NCBI RefSeq assembly: GCF_000974805.1
Contig: NZ_BBQZ01000008.1
Coordinates: 62,001 to 126,000 of the forward strand
DNA from: Demequina salsinemoris
Lineage (GTDB): Bacteria > Actinomycetota > Actinomycetes > Actinomycetales > Demequinaceae
Direction of reading: 5' to 3'
Length of the DNA stretch: 64,000 nucleotides
In this document: positions 56,481 through 64,000 of the stretch, in pieces
Numbering within the stretch: the stretch's first letter is position 1
Layout: each line of letters opens with the position of its first letter
Notes under the pieces: model-generated
Database searches by the model: none
The model's input: the letters and a program-made list of their open reading frames with translations, nothing else
What the model was told of the DNA's origin: nothing
Translations under genes and position numbers: made by a program

Positions 56481-57541
56481 CGGTGGTCGGGGAGGACGAG
56501 CCCAGGGACGATGCGGGGGCGGCGCCCGGTTTCACGGAGACGGCGCCGGTCCTCGCCCTTCCTCGCGTCGGCCTTGGGTGCATGTCGCTCAGCCACGCGT
56601 ACGGCGTCGCGCCGCCGCCCGAGGAGGGCGAGCGGATGCTGCGCGCCGCGCTCGACGCGGGCGCGCGCCTCCTTGACACCGCAACGCTGTACGGAGGAGG
56701 CCGCAACGAGGAGCTCGTCGGCCGTGCCATCCGCGGGCGCCGCGACGAGGTTGTGCTCGCGAGCAAGGGCGGGATGGCGATGGTCGACGGCGTGCGCACG
56801 ATCGACGGCCGCCCCGAGACGCTGCGCGCCCAGGTCGACGCCTCGCTGACGAGGCTCGGCGTCGACCGCATCGACCTGTACTACCTGCACCGATGGGACA
56901 GGAAGGTGCCCGTCGCGGAGAGCGTCGGCGCGCTCGCCGAGGCTGTCGCCGCCGGCAAGATCGGCGCGATCGGGCTGTCCGAGGTGGGCGTGGAACGCCT
57001 GAAGCAGGCGCTCGCGGAGGCGCCGATCGCGGCGGTCCAGAACGAGTACTCGCTGTGGAGCCGCAACCCCGAGCTCGGCATGCTCGAGGCGACCCGCGCG
57101 GCGGGCGTCGCGCTCGTCGCGTTCTCGCCTGTGGCCAGGGGCTTCCTCGCCGACGCGATCCACGACCCCGCGGCTCTCGCGGAGAAGGACATCCGCCGCC
57201 CGATGCCGCGCTTCCAGCCCGAGCACTGGCCCGCGAACGCCGCGCTGCTGCCGGCCTGGCGCGCGCTCGCCGCCGAGGCCGGCTGCACGCCCGCGCAGCT
57301 CGCGCTGGCCTGGGTGATCTCGCGCGGCCCGCACGTCACCGCGATCCCCGGCACCACGAGCATCGTCCATGTGCGCGAGAACCTGGCCGCCGAGAGACTG
57401 GCGGCCTCGGGGCTCGCCGTCGACGCGGTCCTCCTCGTGAGGGCCGGGGAGCTGATCGACACCGCCACGGTGTCGGGGCCGAGATATCCCGCGCAGCAGT
57501 CGGCGGAGGTCGACGCGGAGGCGTTCGAGCCCGTCGCGTGA
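56477..57541 (+). CDS. aldo/keto reductase at the end of the lig operon
   Basis: A 354-residue aldo/keto reductase. The catalytic residues are seen as Asp and Tyr in RLLDTATLYGGGRNEELVG near residue 64, Lys in VVLASKGGMAM near residue 94 and His in LYYLHRWDRKVP near residue 138; the NADPH pocket is seen in AIPGTTSIVHVRENLAA near residue 292. The GTG start overlaps the ligC stop; the first 25 residues (including EDEPRDDAGAAPG) are encoded by a dispersed-motif copy and are not conserved. It is probably an accessory reductase acting on aldehydes or quinones of the pathway; no step of the standard 4,5-cleavage route needs it. Confidence 0.88.
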   Translation: MTVVGEDEPRDDAGAAPGFTETAPVLALPRVGLGCMSLSHAYGVAPPPEEGERMLRAALDAGARLLDTATLYGGGRNEELVGRAIRGRRDEVVLASKGGMAMVDGVRTIDGRPETLRAQVDASLTRLGVDRIDLYYLHRWDRKVPVAESVGALAEAVAAGKIGAIGLSEVGVERLKQALAEAPIAAVQNEYSLWSRNPELGMLEATRAAGVALVAFSPVARGFLADAIHDPAALAEKDIRRPMPRFQPEHWPANAALLPAWRALAAEAGCTPAQLALAWVISRGPHVTAIPGTTSIVHVRENLAAERLAASGLAVDAVLLVRAGELIDTATVSGPRYPAQQSAEVDAEAFEPVA

Positions 57542-57557
57542 GGGGTGATCCGACGCG

Positions 57558-58034
57558 TCAGTCGGTCACGGTGAGGCCCGCGCCGAACCAGACTTGCAGC
57601 GGCTCGCTGTAGGTGCATGCGATCGCGTAGAGGCCGGGTTCGAGCTTGCCGTCCCATTCGTAGACTGCGCCTGGAGCGGTCGGGTAGTAGGTGCCCTTCT
57701 CGAAGGTCCACTCCGGGTGGTGACTCCTGCCCGGCTCGGGTCCGATGTCGTCGATGACGTCCTGGATCGTGTAGCCCTCATCGAGGCCCACGAGGTTCGT
57801 CGCGCCATAGGCGTCGCCGTCGTTGTGGAACGTCAGGTGGGCCGGCCCGGCTGGGAGCTCCGCGGGGCCGTCGTACACGCAGTCCGCGCCGTCGAACGTG
57901 ACGTCGAGCTGGACGACGCCGTCGATCGTGTAGTCCTCCGCCGAGATGCCGTCACCCGGCCCGCACCCCGCGAGTGCGGCTGCGACGAGGGCGACCAGCG
58001 GGAGCGGTCGCCATGGTCGAAATGTGACGTCCAT
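57558..58034 (-). CDS. small secreted lipoprotein
   Basis: A 158-residue exported protein with a lipobox (LVALVAAALAGCG, Cys near residue 21). The mature part is acidic, with DGADCVYDGPAELPAGPAHLTFHNDGDAYGATN near residue 44 and a late GLYAIACTYSEPLQVWFGAGLTV, a beta-sandwich-like, cupredoxin-reminiscent layout with two further Cys residues. No copper-site set is clear. GGAG precedes the ATG. It converges with the lig operon end, 16 bp apart. Function unknown; a similar fold is common in small periplasmic-type binding proteins. Confidence 0.7.
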   Translation of the reverse strand: MDVTFRPWRPLPLVALVAAALAGCGPGDGISAEDYTIDGVVQLDVTFDGADCVYDGPAELPAGPAHLTFHNDGDAYGATNLVGLDEGYTIQDVIDDIGPEPGRSHHPEWTFEKGTYYPTAPGAVYEWDGKLEPGLYAIACTYSEPLQVWFGAGLTVTD

Positions 58035-58273
58035 GATCCATCTCCGTGCCGCTTCCATTCTAGAACTTGGAGCGCCGTGAAGCACGGAGTTGGGAGCGCT
58101 CACATATACACCAGGGAAGATGAATCTTCTAGGACCTTCGTGCTGGATGCTCGGCGTGTCGCATCACAATCGTGCACCGGGTGTGGCGAATCTCACATCA
58201 CAGGGGTACCGTCCGAAGTGGGACGTACACACAAAGACGTGTGACGGAGTGCACTGCTGAGGGAGTGGTGATC
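58035..58273. other. 239-bp divergent gap upstream of the giant surface protein
   Basis: No gene is seen. The stretch is more AT-rich than the surroundings and has several CACA/TGTG clusters, including a CACAC-AAAGAC-GTGTG inverted pair near 58228-58243. It should contain the promoters of the lipoprotein and of the surface protein gene, but no clear -10 box is identified. It carries no copy of the dispersed motif. Confidence 0.5.
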
Positions 58274-61200
58274 ATGGCCGCATGGGGACATCTGTCCGTA
58301 TTCTCGTCCGGGGCTGAGGGGTCTCGACACGTCGCGATGAGGCGACAGCATCCAGGCGCGGCGGCGCTCGTCATCACCGCGCTCGTCGCGGCGATGGGGG
58401 TCGTGATGGTCGCGACGCCGGCGGCGGCGACCAACTCGCTTGTGCCTTGGACGAACTTCGAGATCGACGGCAACAAGACGGCGAGCACCGGCGTCGACTG
58501 GGACACGCTCGCCGCCTCCAACGGAGGCCCAGCCACCTACGGCTACGGCGATGCGACGGACGTGTGCAACGTCGCGAAGAAGGACAGGGACCCGGACCTG
58601 ACCTACCCGGACGACGTCGTTGACGACATCGCCGACAGTGGGCCCCTCGCGAAGCTGGATGCCGGACCTACCTGGAAGACGATGGATGGCAAGGCCACGC
58701 CGTCCAAGAGCGACCTCTCCACCATGTACATCGCCGCCGAGAAGGTGCCGGTCGCGAATGGCGGAATCGATGACATCATCTACGTCGCCTACGAGCGATG
58801 CAACGACGACTCGGGGTCCATGATCGCGACTCTGTTCATCGACAACGGCGACGGCAAGGTCCCGAGCGGGCCCGGTAGCGACGGGGTGGGTGACTTCCTG
58901 CTCGAGTTCGAGTTCAACCCCGGCAACAACGGAGCGACGGCGCGAGTCATGAAGTACTCCGCGGGCCTCGCGTGGGTGGAGCAGGCTACGGCCATCGGCG
59001 GCATCTTCGACCTGTCATCGAGCCAGACCTTCGGCGAGGCTGCGGTGAACCTCACCAAGCTCCGCGCTCAGTACGACCCCTCATCCGTAGGCTCGTGCTT
59101 CAAGTCGGACATCGGCGGCCAGAGCGCGACAGTGGCCGGCTACAACGACAACTCCTCGCTCATCGACATCATCGCCGGGCCCAAGGTCACGGTCACGAAC
59201 TGTGGCACGCTCGACGTGAAGAAGGAGTCGAATGTCGAGGACACGACGACGACGTTCGACTACAAGGTCAAGCGGCTGAACAACGGCTACGTCGGCGCCG
59301 GCCAGAAGGAGTTCACTGGCGACCTCAAGATCGAAGAGACGGACTCCTATCCGTCGACTCCGGCGACCGCAGAGTTCCCGGCGCCGATCCAGGGCACCGA
59401 CTACCTGGTCAAGGAGGCCAAGGACGCGCTTGGCGAGGGATGGTCTCTCGAGACGGTCAAGTGCACCTACAACGACATCTTCACCTCGGGGCACCCTGAG
59501 ACCACGGTGACGCTGTATGACCGCAGCAACGGCGGCGATCAGTACAACTACAAGGATGGCGTCAAGACGACGCTCAAGACGGCCTTGGTCGCGCCGGGCG
59601 CCAACACGTCGTGCGTGATCACCAACGCCTACACGGGCATACAGGTCATCAAGGACGGCAAGGGCGACAAGACCGACCTGTTCAAGTTCGACGTCAAGGA
59701 GGACTGCCCCGAGGGTCAACTGCCCAACGATCAGAAGCTGTCGCTCGGCGCGGGTGAGACCGCCGGCTTCAGCACGAAGCTCAAGCTCAAGGAGTCCTTC
59801 ACGATCCCCGTGGAGCTCGGCAACAAGTACACGATCACCGAGTCCCTCACGACTGACGCCTTCGCCACGGGTGACCCTGACTGGATGTTCAAGGGGGTCG
59901 TGTGCGAGGGCCCTGACGGCGAGGGTGGAACGAAGACGGTGGGAACGGCCTTCGGTGACAACGGCATCATCGTCACCCCTGAGTACGCGGGCCTGATCGT
60001 CTGCACCTTCACGAACGAGCAGAAGGGCAAGCTGATCGTCGAGAAGAAGTCGGTCGGTGGCACGGGCGAGTTCGCCATCGGCGGCACGCTCAGCGGCACG
60101 ATCGAGACGGCCGAGGACGGCGTGGTCGCGGACAAGAAGCTCTCCGGCGAGTTCGTCGCGGGCAGCGACTTCATGGTGACCGAGGATGTTCCGGACGGCT
60201 GGAGCAAGGTCACGGAGTGCGTCAGCGACGACAAGACTCGCGACCCGTTCTACCCGGACAACGACACGAAGTTCTCGATCGCTGAGGGCGAGACTGTCAC
60301 CTGTACGGTGATCAACACCAAGCTGGGCGATCTCACGTTGACCAAGTCGGTTGACGGCGTCGCCGACGCCTATGCCTGGGAGTTCGGCTTCCAGTTGTGG
60401 CTCGACGGTGAGAAGGAAGGCGCCGCGCAGTACACGGGGAAGACTGGAGATGGCGCCGCCGCGGACCTGACGTGGGACGACCTCACGCCGGGCGAGACCT
60501 ACGTGCTCACCGAGCTCGACGGCATGGACCCGGCCACCTCCACGGGCGACTTCACGACGACGTGGAAGTGCTACGACGCCGACGATCAGGAGAAGACCCC
60601 GTTCAAGGACGCCAACGGTGATGCCGCGGGCTTCGGCATCACGGTGACGCCCGGCCTCGAGATCGTGTGCGAGGTGATGAACACCGCGAAGCCGTCGGAT
60701 CTCGACCTGACCAAGACGGTCGAGGGGCTCGGCCCGCTCTTCGGATGGGACTTCGCCTTCACGCTCACGCCGACCGGCGAGGACGCGATGCCGTGGACCG
60801 CGATGGGCGACCCCGGCGACACCATGGACAGCAAGCTCTGGGCGCTGACCCCCGGCATGGAGTACACGATCGCCGAGGCCTCGGACGAGGACTACTCCTC
60901 GACGCTCACCTGCTACTACGGTGACGACCCGGAGACCGATGCGGCGGTGGTCGACACGAAGCCGAACGACCCCGGCATCACCTTCACGGCCGGCTTCGAC
61001 GAGCACATCTCGTGCTTCGCCGTGAACACCGCAAGCCCCTCGGAGCTCGAGCTGACCAAGAAGGTCGAGGGCCTCGGTCCCCTCTTCGGATGGGACTTCG
61101 ACTTCACGCTCACCGCAGCCGGTGAGGACCCGATGGAGTGGAAGGCCATGGGCAACCCGGGTGACACCATGGACAGCAAGGTCTGGTCGCTGACCCCGGG

Positions 61201-64000
61201 CACGAAGTACACGATCGCCGAGGCCGATCACGACGACTACACCTCGACGCTCGCGTGCACCTACGACGGAAACCCGGAGACCCCGGTCGTCGACACCGAT
61301 CCGGTGGCGGACGGCATCACCTTCGTCGCGGGCTTCAGCCAGAGCATCGAGTGCGAGGCGGCCAACACCGCCAAGCCCTCGGAGCTGGATCTCACCAAGA
61401 CCGTGGTCGGCCTCGGCGACACTCTCGGTTGGGACTTCGACTTCACGCTCACGCCTACCGGCGAGGACGCGATGGAGTGGACCGCGACGGGTGAGCCCGG
61501 CGACACCATGGACAGCAAGGTGTGGGCCCTGACCCCCGGCACGGAGTACACGATCGCCGAGGAGACTGACGACGACTACGACCAGACCCTCGCGTGCTAC
61601 TACGACGAGGAGAAGGAGGAGGCCGTCGAGGACGATGAGCCGGACGAGGACGGCATCACCTTCACCGCCGGCTTCGACGAGCACATCTACTGCTTCGCGG
61701 TGAACACCGTGAAGCCCGCGGGTGTGGACCTCACCAAGACGGTCACGGGAGTCGCGGACGACTTCCCGTGGGGTGGCTTCGACTTCTTCCTCGTGCCCGG
61801 CGACGGCACGGAGAAGACCGTTGCGATCAAGCGGACGATCGACGGTGAGGGCAACGACACCTCGACGGCCGTGAGCTGGGAAGGCCTGACGCCCGGCGAC
61901 ACCTACACCGTGGTCGAGCAGCCCAAGGAGGGCTACACGACGACGCTCGACTGCAAGGTCGACGGGCAGTCGCTCGACGACTGGCTGGACAACAAGGTGA
62001 CCTTCGTCGCCGAGGCGAACACCCGCGTGACCTGCTCGGCGGTCAACACCGCCGACCAGGTGCCGTTCTCGCTCACCAAGGACGTCACCGGCGTCGCCGA
62101 CGGCTTCGACTGGGGCTCGTTCGGCTTCACCCTGACGCCGGTGGACTCGGAGGGTGAGCCGCTCGAGCCCGCCGCCGACCCGATCCCGCTGACGGTCGAG
62201 TACGGCGAGGGAGCCGCGACCACGACGCTCGTCCCGGGCCAGTGGTACACGCTCGAGGAGCTGCCCAACGATGACTACGAGTTCATGGGCTTCGAGTGCG
62301 GCGTGCTCGGGACACCCGTGATCCAGGAGGGCCCGGCGCTGTTCGCGGCGGTGCCTGTGGAGCTGCCGACGGTGTTCACCTTCCAGGCGGGCCTGGCGAC
62401 GAGCATCTCGTGCGAGGCGACCAATGCCGCCAAGCCGACCACGCTGAACCTGGACAAGACCGTGTCCGGCGTGGATCCGGAGTTCACGTGGAGCTTCGCC
62501 TTCACGCTCGATCCGCCTGCCGATCCGATGGCGGAGCAGATCGTCTCCGGCAAGGGTGCGGTGCAGGATGAGGGTCTCACCTGGACGGGCTTGATCCCCG
62601 GCCAGGAGTACACGATCACGGAGAGTCAGGTCGACGGCTACGAGTCGCTGGTGTCCTGCTACGGCGTCGACGAGGGCGAGGACGATGAGGACCCGACCTC
62701 GGTCACCTTCACCGCCGGCGTCAACGACACGATCGAGTGCGACGCGACCAACGCCGCTGAGGCGTCGGAGCTCAGCCTCACCAAGAGGGTCGAGGGCGTG
62801 GCCGACGGCTTCGGTCAGACCTTCACCTTCCTGCTGCAGGACAGCGCGGAGGACCCGGGCGTCGAGCGTGAGCTCTACGCCGAGGGTGGCTCCGAGTCCG
62901 GTTCCGTCAGCTGGGACGAGCTGGTCCCCGGTCACGAGTACACCGTGAGGGAGGTGCCCGCCGACGGCTACGAGACGGTGCTCACCTGCTACGTCGTCGA
63001 CGACTCCGATGAGGGTGAGGGTGAGGGCATGGTCCTCGTGAAGGACTGGGACGGCGAGGACGACGGCTCGGTGACCTTCATCGCCGGCGTCGCCCAGAGC
63101 ATCGAGTGCGAGGCGGTGAACACGGGCATCAAGTCCGACCTGACGCTGACCAAGTACGTCGATGGCGTCGCCGACGGGTTCGGAGGGGAGTTCTCCTTCC
63201 TGCTCATCAACGACCCGATGGAGACCGGAGTGAGGACGGTGTCCGCCGCGGGCGGCGCCCCCTCGGAGCCGATCCTCTGGGAGGGCCTGGTTCCCGGCGA
63301 GACCTACACGGTGGTCGAGCAGGCCGTGGAGGGCTACGACACGATGCTGACGTGCTGGATCGTGGAGGAGGGTGAGGACGACGTCCTCGTCGCCGACTAC
63401 GACTCGGCGCCCGACGCCGTGGAGTTCATCGCCGGCCTCGACCAGCACATCGTCTGCGACGCGGTCAACACGGCGATCCCCGTGGACATCGACCTCACCA
63501 AGTCCGTCGAGGGGGTGGCCGACGGCTTCGAGTGGTCGTTCGACTTCACCCTCGAGGGCGTCGAGCCCGAGCCTGAGCCCGAGCAGAGCGACGGCCCCGT
63601 GGCCGCCGTGGCCCTCGCGGCCGAGCTGGTCGAGGAGGATCCCGAGCCGACGGTGGGCGACATGCAGACCGTCTCCGGCATGGGCAGCGGCTCGGCCGAC
63701 CCGATCACCTGGGTCGGGCTGATCCCCGGCGAGACCTACAAGGTCAGCGAGACCCCGGTCGACGGCTACTCGACGGTGCTGACCTGCGCGGTCAGCAACG
63801 GCGAGGGCATGGACGCGGTCGAGGACCTCGACGAGGACGACACCTCGGTGACCTTCGTCGCCGGGCTGATCGACACCATCGTCTGCGACGCGGTCAACAC
63901 GGCCGAGTCGGCGAGCCTCGAGCTCACCAAGGCGGTCGCCAATGTGGACGCCGGCCTCGAGTGGTCGTTCGACTTCGCTCTCGATCCCGAGGCGATGCCG
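58274..64000 (+). CDS. giant secreted surface protein with tandem CnaB-like repeats (runs off the window)
   Basis: At least 1909 residues, open at the right edge. The signal peptide lies between residues 22 and 52 (MRRQHPGAAALVITALVAAM..., cut at AAA-TNS); the first 21 residues are an extension, and ATG 58337 is an alternative start, although the ribosome-binding site GGGAG favours 58274. A non-repeat domain (about residues 53-310) is followed by about 14 CnaB/SpaA-like domains of 109-144 residues. Each contains xLTK, YTIAE-type and AVNT-type strands plus two Cys residues. The chain is strongly acidic. The C-terminus, where a wall anchor would be, is beyond the window. Probably a fibrous adhesin. 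Confidence 0.85.
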   Translation, partial: MAAWGHLSVFSSGAEGSRHVAMRRQHPGAAALVITALVAAMGVVMVATPAAATNSLVPWTNFEIDGNKTASTGVDWDTLAASNGGPATYGYGDATDVCNVAKKDRDPDLTYPDDVVDDIADSGPLAKLDAGPTWKTMDGKATPSKSDLSTMYIAAEKVPVANGGIDDIIYVAYERCNDDSGSMIATLFIDNGDGKVPSGPGSDGVGDFLLEFEFNPGNNGATARVMKYSAGLAWVEQATAIGGIFDLSSSQTFGEAAVNLTKLRAQYDPSSVGSCFKSDIGGQSATVAGYNDNSSLIDIIAGPKVTVTNCGTLDVKKESNVEDTTTTFDYKVKRLNNGYVGAGQKEFTGDLKIEETDSYPSTPATAEFPAPIQGTDYLVKEAKDALGEGWSLETVKCTYNDIFTSGHPETTVTLYDRSNGGDQYNYKDGVKTTLKTALVAPGANTSCVITNAYTGIQVIKDGKGDKTDLFKFDVKEDCPEGQLPNDQKLSLGAGETAGFSTKLKLKESFTIPVELGNKYTITESLTTDAFATGDPDWMFKGVVCEGPDGEGGTKTVGTAFGDNGIIVTPEYAGLIVCTFTNEQKGKLIVEKKSVGGTGEFAIGGTLSGTIETAEDGVVADKKLSGEFVAGSDFMVTEDVPDGWSKVTECVSDDKTRDPFYPDNDTKFSIAEGETVTCTVINTKLGDLTLTKSVDGVADAYAWEFGFQLWLDGEKEGAAQYTGKTGDGAAADLTWDDLTPGETYVLTELDGMDPATSTGDFTTTWKCYDADDQEKTPFKDANGDAAGFGITVTPGLEIVCEVMNTAKPSDLDLTKTVEGLGPLFGWDFAFTLTPTGEDAMPWTAMGDPGDTMDSKLWALTPGMEYTIAEASDEDYSSTLTCYYGDDPETDAAVVDTKPNDPGITFTAGFDEHISCFAVNTASPSELELTKKVEGLGPLFGWDFDFTLTAAGEDPMEWKAMGNPGDTMDSKVWSLTPGTKYTIAEADHDDYTSTLACTYDGNPETPVVDTDPVADGITFVAGFSQSIECEAANTAKPSELDLTKTVVGLGDTLGWDFDFTLTPTGEDAMEWTATGEPGDTMDSKVWALTPGTEYTIAEETDDDYDQTLACYYDEEKEEAVEDDEPDEDGITFTAGFDEHIYCFAVNTVKPAGVDLTKTVTGVADDFPWGGFDFFLVPGDGTEKTVAIKRTIDGEGNDTSTAVSWEGLTPGDTYTVVEQPKEGYTTTLDCKVDGQSLDDWLDNKVTFVAEANTRVTCSAVNTADQVPFSLTKDVTGVADGFDWGSFGFTLTPVDSEGEPLEPAADPIPLTVEYGEGAATTTLVPGQWYTLEELPNDDYEFMGFECGVLGTPVIQEGPALFAAVPVELPTVFTFQAGLATSISCEATNAAKPTTLNLDKTVSGVDPEFTWSFAFTLDPPADPMAEQIVSGKGAVQDEGLTWTGLIPGQEYTITESQVDGYESLVSCYGVDEGEDDEDPTSVTFTAGVNDTIECDATNAAEASELSLTKRVEGVADGFGQTFTFLLQDSAEDPGVERELYAEGGSESGSVSWDELVPGHEYTVREVPADGYETVLTCYVVDDSDEGEGEGMVLVKDWDGEDDGSVTFIAGVAQSIECEAVNTGIKSDLTLTKYVDGVADGFGGEFSFLLINDPMETGVRTVSAAGGAPSEPILWEGLVPGETYTVVEQAVEGYDTMLTCWIVEEGEDDVLVADYDSAPDAVEFIAGLDQHIVCDAVNTAIPVDIDLTKSVEGVADGFEWSFDFTLEGVEPEPEPEQSDGPVAAVALAAELVEEDPEPTVGDMQTVSGMGSGSADPITWVGLIPGETYKVSETPVDGYSTVLTCAVSNGEGMDAVEDLDEDDTSVTFVAGLIDTIVCDAVNTAESASLELTKAVANVDAGLEWSFDFALDPEAMP
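60334..64000 (+). repeat. tandem coding repeats of the surface protein
   Basis: Repeat starts (the strand ending LTK/LDK) lie near 60334, 60703, 61048, 61384, 61726, 62068, 62443, 62770, 63139, 63487 and 63919, giving units of 327-432 bp. The units starting near 60703, 61048 and 61384 are almost identical at DNA level over stretches such as GGCGACACCATGGACAGCAA, suggesting recent duplication or gene conversion. Confidence 0.85.

Noticed and set aside
9891-57368. Dispersed motif as Chi or KOPS-type polarity sequence
   Set aside because: Orientation is about equal on the two strands, whereas such sequences are strongly skewed along a replichore.
59081-63448. 1455-codon open frame antisense to the surface protein gene
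   Set aside because: Repeats in it only mirror the repeats of the plus-strand protein, which has a signal peptide and real domains.

Overview
The window reads as chromosomal DNA of a high-GC Gram-positive actinobacterium, most likely an order Micrococcales member (Cellulomonas/Demequina-like; inferred from gene content and order, not measured). Signs are very high GC, frequent GTG starts, ATGA/GTGA stop-start overlaps, many genes with a TANNNT box only 6-9 nt before the start codon and no ribosome-binding site (leaderless mRNAs), and an actinobacterial core order: acs, a dipeptide-type ABC operon, HAD-IB phosphatase, Tad pilus genes, topA, tmk, holB, tRNA-Thr.

Layout. 1-1.7 kb: 5' part of acs and a GH1 beta-glucosidase, both leftward. 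1.85-14.5 kb: a TetR regulator and a rightward catabolic island: family-5 solute-binding lipoprotein, permease, fused permease-ATPase, ATPase, EthD-like protein, arginase-like protein, cyclase-like protein, zinc alcohol dehydrogenase, IlvD/Edd dehydratase, SMP-30 lactonase and HpcH aldolase. The last four match the steps of a non-phosphorylative sugar-acid pathway; the whole set is not one I can name. 14.5-18.6 kb: HAD phosphatase and a compact Tad pilus operon with TadB and TadC apparently fused. 18.7-32 kb: ClC-type channel, an ECF sigma/membrane exoprotein pair, H+-pyrophosphatase, MFS exporter, M20 peptidase, methyltransferase, an orphan NrdG-type activase and a small membrane protein. 32-45 kb: inositol-phosphatase-like protein, topA, a second ECF sigma/exoprotein pair, Gfo/Idh oxidoreductase, tmk-holB, secreted peptidase, tRNA-Thr(CGT).

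45-48 kb holds a secreted repeat protein. 49-57.5 kb encodes 4-hydroxybenzoate catabolism by protocatechuate 4,5-cleavage: PobA with an IclR regulator, a LysR regulator, then LigI, a fused LigA-LigB dioxygenase, LigC and an aldo/keto reductase. PobA makes protocatechuate, LigAB opens the ring, LigC oxidises the semialdehyde to 2-pyrone-4,6-dicarboxylate and LigI hydrolyses it; later steps are not in the window. From 58.3 kb to the end runs an unfinished giant surface protein built of tandem CnaB-like domains.

The most unexpected signal is a short dispersed motif, GGACGATGC and its complement, often extended to GGGACGATGCGGG. I count 37 exact 9-mer copies by eye on both strands, against roughly one expected from base composition. 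It is enriched between genes and in protein tails, forms tandem and inverted arrays, and is absent from several gene blocks. Four intergenic long-arm palindromes also occur (near 25.1, 28.3, 36.3 and 49.0 kb).
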